Under the pieces are notes generated by a model that saw nothing but the letters and a program-made list of their open reading frames with translations, did no database searches and was not told the DNA's origin. Source: Microtetraspora malaysiensis (GTDB taxonomy: Bacteria; Actinomycetota; Actinomycetes; Streptosporangiales; Streptosporangiaceae). Taken from it: a DNA stretch of 64,000 bases. Positions 54,603-64,000 of the stretch are shown here, piece by piece. The stretch lies in assembly GCF_001528665.1 (NCBI RefSeq), contig NZ_BBYJ01000004.1, positions 186,001 to 250,000 on the forward strand. The letters are read 5' to 3'. The position numbers and the translations under genes are program-made. The first letter of the stretch is position 1. Each line of letters begins with the position of its first letter.

Positions 54603-56630
54603 TCAGTCGCGGCCGTTGCTGACCGTCGTCGTCTGCACCTGGAGCAGGAACTCGGCGTTCGACTTGGTCTCGCGCATCTTCTCCAGGAGAAGCTCCAGCG
54701 CCTGCTGCATGTCGAGGGCGTGGAGCACCCGGCGCAGCTTCCAGACGATCTGGAGCTCGTCCTTCGACATGAGGATCTCTTCCTTGCGGGTGCCGGACGC
54801 GTCGACGTCCACCGCCGGGAAGATCCGCTTGTCGGCGAGGGACCGGTTGAGCTTGAGCTCCATGTTTCCGGTGCCCTTGAACTCCTCGAAGATGACCTCG
54901 TCCATCTTGGAGCCGGTCTCGACCAGCGCCGTGGCGAGGATCGTCAGGGAGCCGCCGTTCTCGATGTTGCGGGCGGCGCCGAAGAAGCGCTTCGGCGGGT
55001 ACAGCGCGGTGGAGTCCACACCACCGGACAGGATGCGGCCCGACGCGGGCGCGGCCAGGTTGTAGGCGCGGCCGAGACGGGTGATCGAGTCCAGCAGCAC
55101 GACCACGTCGTGGCCGAGCTCCACCAGGCGCTTGGCCCGCTCGATGGCGAGCTCGGCGACCGTGGTGTGGTCCTCGGCGGGACGGTCGAAGGTCGAGTGG
55201 ATGACCTCGCCCTTCACCGACCGCTGCATGTCGGTGACCTCTTCCGGACGCTCGTCCACGAGGACGACCATCAGGTGGCACTCGGGGTTGTTGCGGGTGA
55301 TCGCGTTGGCGATCGACTGCAGCACCATCGTCTTACCGGCCTTCGGCGGCGAGACGATCAGGCCACGCTGGCCCTTGCCGATCGGCGAGACCAGGTCGAT
55401 GATCCGCGTGGTGAGGACGTTCGGCTCGGTCTCCAGACGCAGGCGCTCCTGCGGGTAGAGCGGCGTGAGCTTGTTGAAGTCGGGCCGCTGCCGGGCCTGC
55501 TCCGGCTCCATGCCGTTGACCGTGTCGAGGCGGACGAGCGCGTTGAACTTCTCGCGCCGCTCGCCATCGCGCGGCTGCCGGACGGCGCCGGTGATGACGT
55601 CGCCCTTGCGCAGGCCGTTGCGGCGGATCTGCGCCAGCGACACGTACACGTCGTTCGCGCCGGGCAGGTAGCCGCTGGTGCGGACGAACGCGTAGTTGTC
55701 GAGGATGTCCAGGATGCCGGCGATCGGGATGAGGACGTCGTCCTCGCTGATCACGGGCTCGTTGCTGTCGAAGCGGTCGCGGCCACGACGGTTGCGCTCG
55801 CGGAACCTGCCACGGCGGCCGCGGGCGTCGTCGCCCTGGTCGCCACGGCTGTCACCACGGTCACCACGGTCAGCGCGGTCGCCACGGTCACCACGGCTGT
55901 CAGCGCGCTCGGCGCGGTCGCCACGGTCGGCGCGCTCGGCGCGGTCGCCACGGTCGGCGCGGTTGTCGCTGCGCCCGTCACGGCCCTGCTGGTCACGGCC
56001 GCGCGTCTGAGCGTCGCCCGCGTCGGCGGCCCGCTGGTCCGTACGGCTGTCGCGGTCGCCGGAGCGGTCGGAACGCTCGCGCCGGTCGCCGCGGCCGCGG
56101 CGCTCACGACGGTCGGAGCGCTCGCCACGGCTGTCGCCGCGCGTCTCGTTCTGGGCGTCGCCCTGGGGCTCGGTGACCGCCGGGGCGTCCGCGACGGCGG
56201 GAGCGCTCGCGGTGACGGCGCTGGAGGCGGCGGCGACGGCGGGGGCCGCGGCGGGAGCGCTGTCCACGCGCTCGGCGACGGGCTGCTCCTCGCGGCTCTC
56301 AACCACGGGCGCGGGCGCGGCGGCGCGGGAACGTTCCCTGCGACCACGGGCGGGGCGTTCGGCGACGGCGGCCGGCGCTTCCGCGGCCGGCTTCGGCTCC
56401 GCCTGCGCCTCTCCCGTCGCCCCCTGCTTCTCCTGGATGGCCGCGATGAGCTGGCTCTTGCGCATCCGCCCGATCCCGGTGATGCCGAGACCTGTGGCCA
56501 TGGCCTGCAGCTCGGGCAGCACCATGCCGGCCAGGCCGGTGCCGGAGCGACGACGCGGTCGAGCCGGGGCAGTGGTGGGGGTGTCGCCGGCGGCCTGGCC
56601 GTCGGAGAGGAGTTCGGTGGTGTCGCTCAA
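54603..56630 (-). CDS. rho: Transcription termination factor Rho with long disordered insertion
   Basis: 675 residues. It is a hexameric RNA helicase that ends transcription. The N-terminal Rho_N helical part (about 35-68) is followed by an Arg/Asp/Gly-rich region (about 70-288) with RGDR-type repeats. The RNA-binding OSB domain lies about 300-360, and P-loop SPPKAGKT is at 427-434. [14 protein letters not shown] and SGRILSGG in the C-terminal ATPase are canonical. The insertion is typical of actinobacterial Rho but long. Two perfect 27-bp units (55908-55961) encode part of it. The leader is about 310 bases, unusually long. Confidence 0.96.
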   Translation of the reverse strand: MSDTTELLSDGQAAGDTPTTAPARPRRRSGTGLAGMVLPELQAMATGLGITGIGRMRKSQLIAAIQEKQGATGEAQAEPKPAAEAPAAVAERPARGRRERSRAAAPAPVVESREEQPVAERVDSAPAAAPAVAAASSAVTASAPAVADAPAVTEPQGDAQNETRGDSRGERSDRRERRGRGDRRERSDRSGDRDSRTDQRAADAGDAQTRGRDQQGRDGRSDNRADRGDRAERADRGDRAERADSRGDRGDRADRGDRGDSRGDQGDDARGRRGRFRERNRRGRDRFDSNEPVISEDDVLIPIAGILDILDNYAFVRTSGYLPGANDVYVSLAQIRRNGLRKGDVITGAVRQPRDGERREKFNALVRLDTVNGMEPEQARQRPDFNKLTPLYPQERLRLETEPNVLTTRIIDLVSPIGKGQRGLIVSPPKAGKTMVLQSIANAITRNNPECHLMVVLVDERPEEVTDMQRSVKGEVIHSTFDRPAEDHTTVAELAIERAKRLVELGHDVVVLLDSITRLGRAYNLAAPASGRILSGGVDSTALYPPKRFFGAARNIENGGSLTILATALVETGSKMDEVIFEEFKGTGNMELKLNRSLADKRIFPAVDVDASGTRKEEILMSKDELQIVWKLRRVLHALDMQQALELLLEKMRETKSNAEFLLQVQTTTVSNGRD
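55908..55961 (-). repeat. Tandem 27-bp repeats in the rho insertion
   Basis: Two perfect copies of a 27-base unit, 55908-55934 and 55935-55961, encode the arginine/aspartate repeat (ADRGDRAER-like). Neighbouring degenerate copies suggest past slippage or expansion. This is inside the coding sequence of rho. Confidence 0.75.
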
Positions 56631-56998
56631 CTAAGGGTCCTTCCCAGGGGTCGGGCACCGGACTCGTGCGTCCTGGTGTCCCGGTGGTGCGACCCGGCGG
56701 GACAGACCGGGTCGGGCTTCGCGAATCTCAGGTGTTGGTGACGCTCCGGACTCGCGAGCTGCCAGATGTCGAAGTGGTTCGAACGCGCATGCCTCCGAGA
56801 ACCCCACCTCTCGCCGCGCCGATCGGGGCAACGGGAGGAAACGGTTTCGGGAAAATCGCCCTGCCCGCGTCGAAGGACGCGGAGCGAAGTGCAGCGATGT
56901 GCGAATGACAAGCACGCACCCAACATGGGGGCATCTGGTGCGGCTATCAGCCTAACATCACCAGCGCGCACGGCTATTCCCTGGAGGTCTAAGAGGCA
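56631..56998. other. rho leader / thrB-rho intergenic region
   Basis: 368 bases between the thrB stop and the rho start, both on the minus strand. A TAGGCT -10 box on the minus strand (56949-56954) would start transcription near 56942, leaving a leader of roughly 310 bases. Rho leaders are often autoregulated, but no defined hairpin, riboswitch or leader peptide could be confirmed by eye. Confidence 0.45.
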
Positions 56999-57934
56999 TC
57001 AGCGTGTCTCGGGAAACTGAACGCCCGCACCATGCAGGTCGACGTTCAAGGGCTGGATGAGCCAGTCCGTACCCACTTCTGGTGCGATCAAATCCTCGGT
57101 GTCCGCTGTCGAAAAGGCAAGGATCGTCGGACCCGCTCCCGAGACGACCGCGGGAACACCCGCGGCGCGCAGCCGTCGTACCAGGTCAGCGGTCTGCGGC
57201 ATGGCAGGCGCGCGGTAGTCCTGGTGCAGGCGGTCCTCGGTGGCGGCGAGAAGCAGGCCGGGCTCCGGCATCCGGGTCAGCGCCGCGACGAGCAGCGCAG
57301 CCCGCCCCGCGTTGACGGCGGCGTCGGAATGCGGCACCTCATTCGGCAGCAGCCCGCGCGCCTCCTTCGTGGACGACCGGAAGGGCGGGATCAACACGAC
57401 CGGCCGGACGTCCTCGTGCAGGGGCAGTTTCACCATACGCGGAGTGCCGGACCGCTCGGTCCACGCGATGGTGAGCCCGCCGGCCAGGCACGGCGCCACG
57501 TTGTCGGGATGGCCCTCCAACTCGGTGGCCAGGGCGAACGCGTCGTCGTCCGGCATGCCGGGCAGGTCGGCCGTACCGGAGAGGGCGGGCGCGAGCGCCC
57601 GGGCGGCGAGGATGCCGGCGCAGATGGCGGCGGAGGACGAGCCGAGCCCGCGCGCGTGCGGGATGCGGTTGCGGCAGCGGAGCGTGACGCCGGACGGCTG
57701 CGGAACGCCCATGCGGTCGAACGTCGCCCGCATGGTTTTGACGATCAGGTGTCCCTCACCCGGGTCCACCTCCCCGGCGCCCTGTCCCTCGACGTCGACC
57801 GTCACGCCGTCGTCGGAGAGCGCGACCTCGACCTCGTCGTACAGGTCGAGCGCCAGGCCGAGGGTGTCGTATCCGGGGCCGAGGTTGGCGCTCGTCGCCG
57901 GAACCCGGACGACCACGCTGCTGCTACCTGTCAT
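56999..57934 (-). CDS. thrB: Homoserine kinase
   Basis: 311 residues of the GHMP kinase family. It phosphorylates homoserine before threonine synthase. Key motifs are the N-terminal VPATSANLGPGYDTLGLAL and the ATP-binding glycine/serine loop GLGSSSA (96-102). GAGGAG before ATG 57934 fixes the start; the in-frame extension to 58030 is discarded. It lies after thrC and before rho. Confidence 0.96.
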   Translation of the reverse strand: MTGSSSVVVRVPATSANLGPGYDTLGLALDLYDEVEVALSDDGVTVDVEGQGAGEVDPGEGHLIVKTMRATFDRMGVPQPSGVTLRCRNRIPHARGLGSSSAAICAGILAARALAPALSGTADLPGMPDDDAFALATELEGHPDNVAPCLAGGLTIAWTERSGTPRMVKLPLHEDVRPVVLIPPFRSSTKEARGLLPNEVPHSDAAVNAGRAALLVAALTRMPEPGLLLAATEDRLHQDYRAPAMPQTADLVRRLRAAGVPAVVSGAGPTILAFSTADTEDLIAPEVGTDWLIQPLNVDLHGAGVQFPETR

Positions 57935-58044
57935 CGAACTCCTCGTGAGATGGAGTCCCCGGGCAGCCGCCACGGGGAGGGCGCGCGGCACGTGGCCGTG
58001 AACGGCGCGGGCCGGGCCGGCGCCGTTCACGCGACCGCTCAGGA

Positions 58045-59103
<1,059 letters not shown>

Positions 59104-59287
59104 GATTGCTCCTTCTACGCGGGCTCCGCCACACGGGCCCACCTGCGGTATTGGCCATCGAGTTTACGGCCAACCGCTCTACCTGCGGGATCCACCGTCC
59201 AGCTTATGGACACATTTCTGGACATGGGACCGATATAGCGGGACAAGCAGCGCTTCGCGCTCTCAGCGAACTACAAGTTCACTTCGC

Positions 59288-59293
59288 TAGGGT
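59288..59293 (+). promoter_or_regulatory. -10 element of glycosyltransferase gene
   Basis: TAGGGT at 59288-59293 fits an actinobacterial -10. Transcription would begin near 59300, giving a short leader with the RBS GAGGAGG before GTG 59339. The -35 is not clear. Confidence 0.35.
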
Positions 59294-59338
59294 CGATCCC
59301 CTGACTTGACTTGACAGGTGACAACCGAGGAGGGACAC

Positions 59339-60895
59339 GTGGCGGGCGACGAGGTCCGGCCGAGGATTCGGCACAATGACTATTCTCCCCTGGTCCCCGC
59401 GCCGATCGGCGGTTGGCGTCCGGAAGTGCCGGTCAGCGTGATCATCCCCGCGTACGGCGGCCAGCACCGGCTCGATCTCACCCTGGCCTCGCTCGCGGCG
59501 CAGACCTACCCTGCCCATCTGACAGAGGTCGTCATCGTGGACGACGGCAGCGCCCCGCCGCTGCGATTACCGCAGATCCGCCCGGAGAACACCCGGATCG
59601 TCACGACCGCGGACGGCTGGGGACCGGGACACGCGGTCAACACCGGCGTCGCCGCCACCGACGGGACCGTCGTGCAGCGTGTCGACGCCGACATGATCCT
59701 CCACCGCGATCATCTTGAGGCCCTGCTGCGCTGGCACCACCTCACCGACCTTCTCGTCACGATCGGCGGCAAACGGTTCATCGAGGAGAGCCCCGTCACA
59801 GCCGCCGAGGTGCACGAGGCCGTGACCGGTGACACGTTGACCCGCCTGTTCGACCCCGAGAAGACCATCCCCAGCACGACGGAGATGACGATCCTCCGCC
59901 TGGACGGGATGCGCAGCAGCAAGAACCCCTACCACGTCTGCACCGGCCCCACCCTGTCCCTCCACCGGACGCTCTTCCTTGACGTCGGCGGCTTCGACAC
60001 CGAGGTCCAGCGGGGCGAGGACACCGAGCTGGGGTACCGGCTGGCCCAGGCGGGCGCCGTCTTCGTGCCGGATCTCACGGCCCGCGCCGTCCATCTCGGC
60101 CTGCCCGCGCAGCGGCGCGACCGCGGGGCGACGGTGCGGACCGTCGAGCCCTACCTGGCCCATCGCGTGCCGCTCCGCCGCGACCTGCGCAAGGAGCGGG
60201 GCCGCGGCTGGCGCGTGCCGTACGTGGAGGTGGTCCTGGACGTGGCCGGGGCGAGCGAGCGGGTCACCCGCGCGGCGGTGAACGCGGCGCTCGACGGGTC
60301 CCTGCCCGACGTCGCCGTCACGCTGGTGGCGCCGTGGTCGGCGCTGCCGTCCGGCCGTCATCCGGTACTGACCGCGCCCGGGTTCGATCTGCGCATGTTG
60401 CGGACCGGGTTCGCCGACGACCCCCGGGTACGGCTGGCCGAGGACGTGCCGCCGAGCGCGACGCCCGTGCCGTTCCGCTACTCGGGGCCGGTGGACGTCC
60501 CGCTCGCGCCGGAGACGCTGGAACGGATGGTCAAGACGGTGCTCGACGAGCGGGTCGGCATGCTCGTCGTCACGTTCCCGGACGGCCGCACCGCGACCGT
60601 GGAGCGCACCGAGGCCGTGGGACGGGCCCTCCGGCTGGCCCGCCCGGGCGAGCCGCGTGCGGACGTCATCCGGCAGACCCACGGCGTACGGCACAGCCCG
60701 GCGGACGCGTTCTGGCCCTCGGCGGCGGAACCGCCGGCCGCCCCCGTCCGGGCCGCGGCTCCGCAGAAGGACATGAGGTCGGCGATGGCGGGCCTCACCG
60801 ACGCGCGCGGGCCCGCCGCGCGCCCGCGCGCGAAGCGCTCGTGGGTCCGGCGGCTGCGCACCGCCATCCGGACCCACTACCGGATTCGTCCGTAG
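59339..60895 (+). CDS. Family 2 glycosyltransferase
   Basis: 518 residues. The GT-A core has VSVIIPAYGGQHRLDLTL, VIVDDGSAPP, WGPGHAVNTG, DxD in VDADMIL and RGEDTELGYRLAQAGA. The second half (about 300-500) is a distinct domain of unknown role (PYLAHRVPLRRD..., VTLVAPWSALPSG...). The tail is basic. GTG 59339 with GAGGAGG five bases upstream is preferred over GTG 59318. It diverges from thrC. Possible roles are teichoic acid, cell-wall or exopolysaccharide synthesis; unproven. Confidence 0.88.
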   Translation: MAGDEVRPRIRHNDYSPLVPAPIGGWRPEVPVSVIIPAYGGQHRLDLTLASLAAQTYPAHLTEVVIVDDGSAPPLRLPQIRPENTRIVTTADGWGPGHAVNTGVAATDGTVVQRVDADMILHRDHLEALLRWHHLTDLLVTIGGKRFIEESPVTAAEVHEAVTGDTLTRLFDPEKTIPSTTEMTILRLDGMRSSKNPYHVCTGPTLSLHRTLFLDVGGFDTEVQRGEDTELGYRLAQAGAVFVPDLTARAVHLGLPAQRRDRGATVRTVEPYLAHRVPLRRDLRKERGRGWRVPYVEVVLDVAGASERVTRAAVNAALDGSLPDVAVTLVAPWSALPSGRHPVLTAPGFDLRMLRTGFADDPRVRLAEDVPPSATPVPFRYSGPVDVPLAPETLERMVKTVLDERVGMLVVTFPDGRTATVERTEAVGRALRLARPGEPRADVIRQTHGVRHSPADAFWPSAAEPPAAPVRAAAPQKDMRSAMAGLTDARGPAARPRAKRSWVRRLRTAIRTHYRIRP

Positions 60896-61111
60896 CCCTC
60901 CCGCCTGCGTCCATGCGTAGCGGAGCCGCCGGGTGGTGCTCTCTGCGTCGGCGATATCGACGGCGCCTCACTGCGCGAACTGACCCGAGGGGCGAACGTG
61001 AGAACAATCCGGGAGAACCCCGCATCTAACGGTTCGCGATCGGAACGTTTGCCGGACGCGACGGCGCCGGCGGCCGAACCGCGTGCGTATCAGATCGACA
61101 AGGGGGATCAC

Positions 61112-61525
61112 ATGGAGCTTCTCGGGCATCCGGGCAGGAAGATCGCACTGATCGGCGCCGGAGTCGGGGTGCTGGCGATGGGGGCGCTCGCGCTGGGCGG
61201 GATCGCCTCGGCAGACCAGAGCGGCGGGTCGAGCGGGCTCCGCGGGTCGGAGGTGACCGTGGTGAAGGAGACGCGGAAGGTCCCGGGCCGCGGAATCCTT
61301 GACACCAACGTGGTGTGCGGGAAGGGCAGACGCGCGGTGGGCGGCGGTCACGCCTTCCACGGCGCGCACGACCCGCGCAAGCCGGTGGCCTTCCCGGTCA
61401 GCGCGCCCGGCAGCACGCGCGACGATCCCGGCGGCGTCCAGAACGCGTGGGACTTCGTCGCCGTGAACCCGATGAAGAAGGAGATCAGTGTCGAGTTCTA
61501 CGCGATCTGCGTCCCCCTCGGCTGA
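61112..61525 (+). CDS. Small secreted protein of unknown function
   Basis: 137 residues. An N-terminal signal peptide (GHPGRKIALIGAGVGVLAMGALALGGIASA) ends near ASADQ. The mature part contains VVKETRKVPGRGILDTNVVCGKGRRAVGGGHAFHG and two cysteines, probably one disulfide. AAGGGGGA before ATG 61112 fixes the start, and the open frame upstream is discarded. It lies between the glycosyltransferase and the kinase gene, so a cell-surface role is plausible but not shown. Confidence 0.7.
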   Translation: MELLGHPGRKIALIGAGVGVLAMGALALGGIASADQSGGSSGLRGSEVTVVKETRKVPGRGILDTNVVCGKGRRAVGGGHAFHGAHDPRKPVAFPVSAPGSTRDDPGGVQNAWDFVAVNPMKKEISVEFYAICVPLG

Positions 61526-61531
61526 TCCATC

Positions 61532-61561
61532 CCCCGCCCGGGCCGTACGGCCCGGGCGGGG
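61532..61561. terminator. Perfect 30-bp palindrome after the secreted protein gene
   Basis: CCCCGCCCGGGCC and its complement flank GTAC. The hairpin lies seven bases after the stop codon and before the kinase gene. No T-run follows. It is a probable terminator, as for other high-GC stems here. Confidence 0.7.
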
Positions 61562-61605
61562 TTCGCCGTGACAACCCCGGTCCGAAGGCGGGGAACTTTG
61601 CGGGA

Positions 61606-64000
61606 ATGATCCGCATCCAACCCGCTGTGAAATCCTTGCTGCCCGGCGATCCCCACCACGTCGGCGACTACTGGCTGGCGGGGCGGCTGGGAGAGGGCGG
61701 TCAGGGCGTCGTCTACGACGCCTACGACGGCGAGGGGCGCCGGGTCGCGATCAAGGTGCTGCATGCGTCCGGCGACGAGCGGACGCGTGAGCAGCTCGCC
61801 AGGGAGGCCGCCGCCGCGCGGCGCGTCGCCTCCTTCTGCACGGCGCGCGTCCTCCACACCGATCTCGAGGCGCGCAAGCCTTACATCGTCAGCGAATATG
61901 TCGAGGGACGGAGCCTGCGTGCGGCAGGGCGCCGGTTCACCGGTGACGACCTGCACCGGCTCGGCACGGCCATCGTCACCGCGCTGACCGCGATCCACGA
62001 GGCCGGAGTCCTGCACCGCGATCTCAAGCCCGACAACGTGCTGCTCTCCCCTGACGGGCCGCGCGTGATCGACTTCGGCGTGGCGCGTACGGCCGACATG
62101 TCGCTCACCGCGACGGGCCAGGTGGCCGGCACGCCGACGTACATGGCGCCGGAGGTCTTCACGGGCCAACGCGCCGACGCGAAGGCCGACGTGTTCGCCT
62201 GGGGCGCGATCATGGTGTTCGCGGCCACCGGCGAGGACCCGTTCAGGGCGGACACCCTGGGCGCTGTCATGCACAAGGTGCTGTCGCTGCACCCGGACCT
62301 GAGCGCCATCCCGCCCAGCATGCGCCCGCTGGTGGAGGCCGCGCTGGAGAAGGATCCCGAGGCCCGCCCGACCTCTCGTGGCCTGCTTCTCGCGCTGGTC
62401 AGCGGCTACGGCGGCGACACCCCCGGGCTCATGGCGGAGGGCACCCGTACGGCCAGGGGCGTGCATGTGCCCGACACCGCAGATCCAGCACTGGGCACGA
62501 TCGCCGAGGACGCCTACGGCGCGCTCGCCCCTGAGCAGCGGGAACTGGCGCCCGAGGTGTTCCTGCGGCTGGTCTCGATCGGCGAGGACGGGCGTGAGTC
62601 AGGCCGCCTGGCGCCCAGGGAGGAGCTGATCGAGGGGCGGCCCGAGCGCGAGGCCACGGCCGTCGAGCACATCCTGCGGGTGTTCTCCTACCTGGTCAGC
62701 GAGAAGGACGGCGCCGTGGGGCTCACCCGCCCGGCGCTGCTGCGGGCCTGGCCCCGGCTGCGGATGTGGGTCGAGGCCGACCGTGACGGGCTGGCCCTGC
62801 TCGGCCAGATCGCCACCGCGGCACGGTATTGGACGGAGAACGGCCGCAGGGACGGCGACCTGCTGCAGGGCAGCCGCCTGGAGGGCGCACTGAGCTGGGC
62901 CGCCACCCGGCGCAAGCACCTGTCGCTGACCCAGCGGGAGCGCGACTTCCTCACCGCGGGCACCTCACTGGCCAGGAAACGGGCCCGCCGGCGCCGGCTC
63001 ACCACGATCGCACTGGCGGGGCTGCTCGTGGCGGCCCTCGCCGCGGGCGGCGTGGCAGTACGGCAGAGCGGGCTCGCCGACGACCGGCGCGACATCGCCA
63101 TCGGCAGGCAGGTGGCCGCGGAGGCCGACCGGCTGCGCACCACGGACGCGGTCAAGGCGATGCTGTTGAGTGTGGCCGGCTGGCGTCTCGCGCCCGGTGC
63201 CGACACCAGGGCGAGCTTGATGGCCTCGCTCTACCGTCCGGAGAGAGCCGTTTTCCGGCAGCCGCCGGCCAAGGGCATCGGAGTGCGGACCGTGAGCCAG
63301 GACGGGCGCACGCTGGTGAGCGCCAGTGAGGAGGGCACGGCGGTCTACGACGTGCCCACCGGCAGGCGCCGGGCGTTCTGGAAATGGCCGGGCGCGAGGA
63401 TCGTGCCCCTCGCCGCCGAGCTGAGCCCGAGCGGGAAGCTGCTCGTGGTGGTCACGGAGCGCTCGGTCATCGCGTGGGACACCATGACAGGCGCGAAGCT
63501 CGCGGAGCACCCCGTCAAGGACGGGGCGAGCGCGGTGCCGGCCTTCGGCGGCAACGAGTCGATCGTGGCGATCAAGCTGGAGAGCGAGGACGCGGTCCTC
63601 TGGAACGTCCGCACCGGCAGGATCGTGCAGACCCCGCTGGGGCAGATGGACAGCGTGGTCGTCGCCCCGGACGGCCGGATGGTGGCGGGTGTGGGCCTCC
63701 GCGGGTTGGAGGTGCGCCGGCTGCCCGGGCTGGGGAAGGACACCCGCTTCCCCGAGGACTGCGGCACGCTCGTCACGTTCAGCCGGGACGGCAGATACCT
63801 GCTGTGCGCCGGCGCCGAGCTCACCAGATTCGATGTGGCGACGGGCGAGGCGGTGCCGGTGGCGGACGACACCGCGTGGTGGGCCTGGGCGGAGGACGGA
63901 TCGGCTGTCGAAGTCGACCGGGCCGTGCACAAGGGCGTGCGGTTCAGCGCCGACGGCACGCTGGTCGTGGGCTTCGCCGACGCGTCGATCAGACTGTGGA
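61606..64000 (+). CDS. Ser/Thr kinase fused to STAND-like winged helix, TM helix and beta-propeller (partial)
   Basis: At least 798 residues, cut by the window end. The kinase has its glycine loop (LGEGGQG), K50 in VAIKVL, HRDLKPDN (D139), D156FG and GTPTYMAPE, all intact. Residues about 300-455 (LAPEQRELAPEVFLRLVSIGE..., TRPALLRAWPRLRMWVEADRDGL, LLQGSRLEGALSWA) resemble the winged-helix and linker of nSTAND1/WD40 ATPases. A TM helix (about 465-485) follows, then WD40/propeller-like repeats from about 555. Unlike nSTAND1, the NTPase domain is absent and replaced by the kinase. ATG 61606 was chosen; GTG 61627 is also possible. A sensor/defence-type role is inferred. Confidence 0.85.
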   Translation, partial: MIRIQPAVKSLLPGDPHHVGDYWLAGRLGEGGQGVVYDAYDGEGRRVAIKVLHASGDERTREQLAREAAAARRVASFCTARVLHTDLEARKPYIVSEYVEGRSLRAAGRRFTGDDLHRLGTAIVTALTAIHEAGVLHRDLKPDNVLLSPDGPRVIDFGVARTADMSLTATGQVAGTPTYMAPEVFTGQRADAKADVFAWGAIMVFAATGEDPFRADTLGAVMHKVLSLHPDLSAIPPSMRPLVEAALEKDPEARPTSRGLLLALVSGYGGDTPGLMAEGTRTARGVHVPDTADPALGTIAEDAYGALAPEQRELAPEVFLRLVSIGEDGRESGRLAPREELIEGRPEREATAVEHILRVFSYLVSEKDGAVGLTRPALLRAWPRLRMWVEADRDGLALLGQIATAARYWTENGRRDGDLLQGSRLEGALSWAATRRKHLSLTQRERDFLTAGTSLARKRARRRRLTTIALAGLLVAALAAGGVAVRQSGLADDRRDIAIGRQVAAEADRLRTTDAVKAMLLSVAGWRLAPGADTRASLMASLYRPERAVFRQPPAKGIGVRTVSQDGRTLVSASEEGTAVYDVPTGRRRAFWKWPGARIVPLAAELSPSGKLLVVVTERSVIAWDTMTGAKLAEHPVKDGASAVPAFGGNESIVAIKLESEDAVLWNVRTGRIVQTPLGQMDSVVVAPDGRMVAGVGLRGLEVRRLPGLGKDTRFPEDCGTLVTFSRDGRYLLCAGAELTRFDVATGEAVPVADDTAWWAWAEDGSAVEVDRAVHKGVRFSADGTLVVGFADASIRLW

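Noticed and set aside
54564-56741. Long plus-strand reading frame opposite rho.
   Set aside because: Rho on the minus strand is certain; the plus-strand product is low-complexity Val/Ala-rich shadow of the Arg-Asp repeats.

Overview
The window is high-GC DNA with dense, mostly G/C-ending codons, many GTG starts, overlapping stop/start junctions and several likely leaderless genes. It is a core-chromosome segment of a filamentous actinobacterium. Gene content and order (thiolase, methylmalonyl-CoA epimerase, FilP-like coiled coil, 3-hydroxyacyl-CoA dehydrogenase, nucS, ATP:cob(I)alamin adenosyltransferase, atp operon, wecA-like gene, glyA, sua5, prmC, prfA, rpmE, rho, thrB, thrC) recall from memory the conserved Streptomyces chromosome core. 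Accessory genes such as the protease chimera and the WXG-like pair make a Streptosporangiales-type organism plausible, but this was not tested. No rRNA, tRNA, CRISPR array, transposase or phage gene was seen.

Layout. 1-3.2 kb: acetyl-CoA acetyltransferase (cut by the window edge), methylmalonyl-CoA epimerase and a DivIVA/FilP-like coiled-coil protein. 3.3-6.3 kb: a TrmB/LuxR-type regulator, a small membrane protein and a GlxA-type AraC regulator. 6.4-10.9 kb: a minus-strand run of two alpha/beta hydrolases, an SDR, a zinc-ribbon protein and a duplicated 3-hydroxyacyl-CoA dehydrogenase. 10.9-11.6 kb: NucS. 11.7-19.9 kb: two facing ABC-exporter/two-component modules on either side of a TetR gene. 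20.2-23.1 kb: a LAL-type regulator broken by an apparent one-base frameshift. 23.1-26.6 kb: a secreted M4 plus M28 peptidase chimera. 26.9-31.7 kb: an adenosyltransferase, a two-component system and cytochrome bd genes. 32.0-42.9 kb, minus strand: DUF2550, the full F1Fo ATP synthase operon, a WecA/MraY-like enzyme and a GlyA homologue.

43.1-45.2 kb is a compact surface module: a processive-type family 2 glycosyltransferase followed with no gap by a 54-residue membrane peptide, divergent from a class F-like sortase. 45.4-48.1 kb holds an unusual operon of a long Gly/Ala/Ser/Thr-rich protein and a WXG100-like partner. 48.2-51.2 kb is translation-related (Sua5/TsaC, PrmC, RF1, L31). 51.7-54.5 kb carries a lysine-rich secreted protein and an ECF sigma factor with a one-TM partner. 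54.6-59.1 kb is rho, thrB and thrC; hom is not next to thrC. 59.3-64 kb has a second glycosyltransferase, a small secreted protein and a large kinase running off the end. The kinase appears to have a Ser/Thr kinase domain in place of the NTPase of an nSTAND protein, joined to a winged-helix-like linker, a TM helix and beta-propeller-type sequence.

How the genes work together. Most of the window is housekeeping: respiration and ATP synthesis, translation termination, threonine synthesis, acyl-CoA and propionyl-CoA metabolism, mismatch repair. The most novel-looking parts are the kinase/STAND chimera, the glycosyltransferase-micropeptide-sortase module, the WXG-like operon, the two-peptidase chimera, an 87-bp in-frame insertion in a histidine kinase, and the frameshifted LAL regulator. 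All functional assignments rest on reading motifs by eye; no database search was run.
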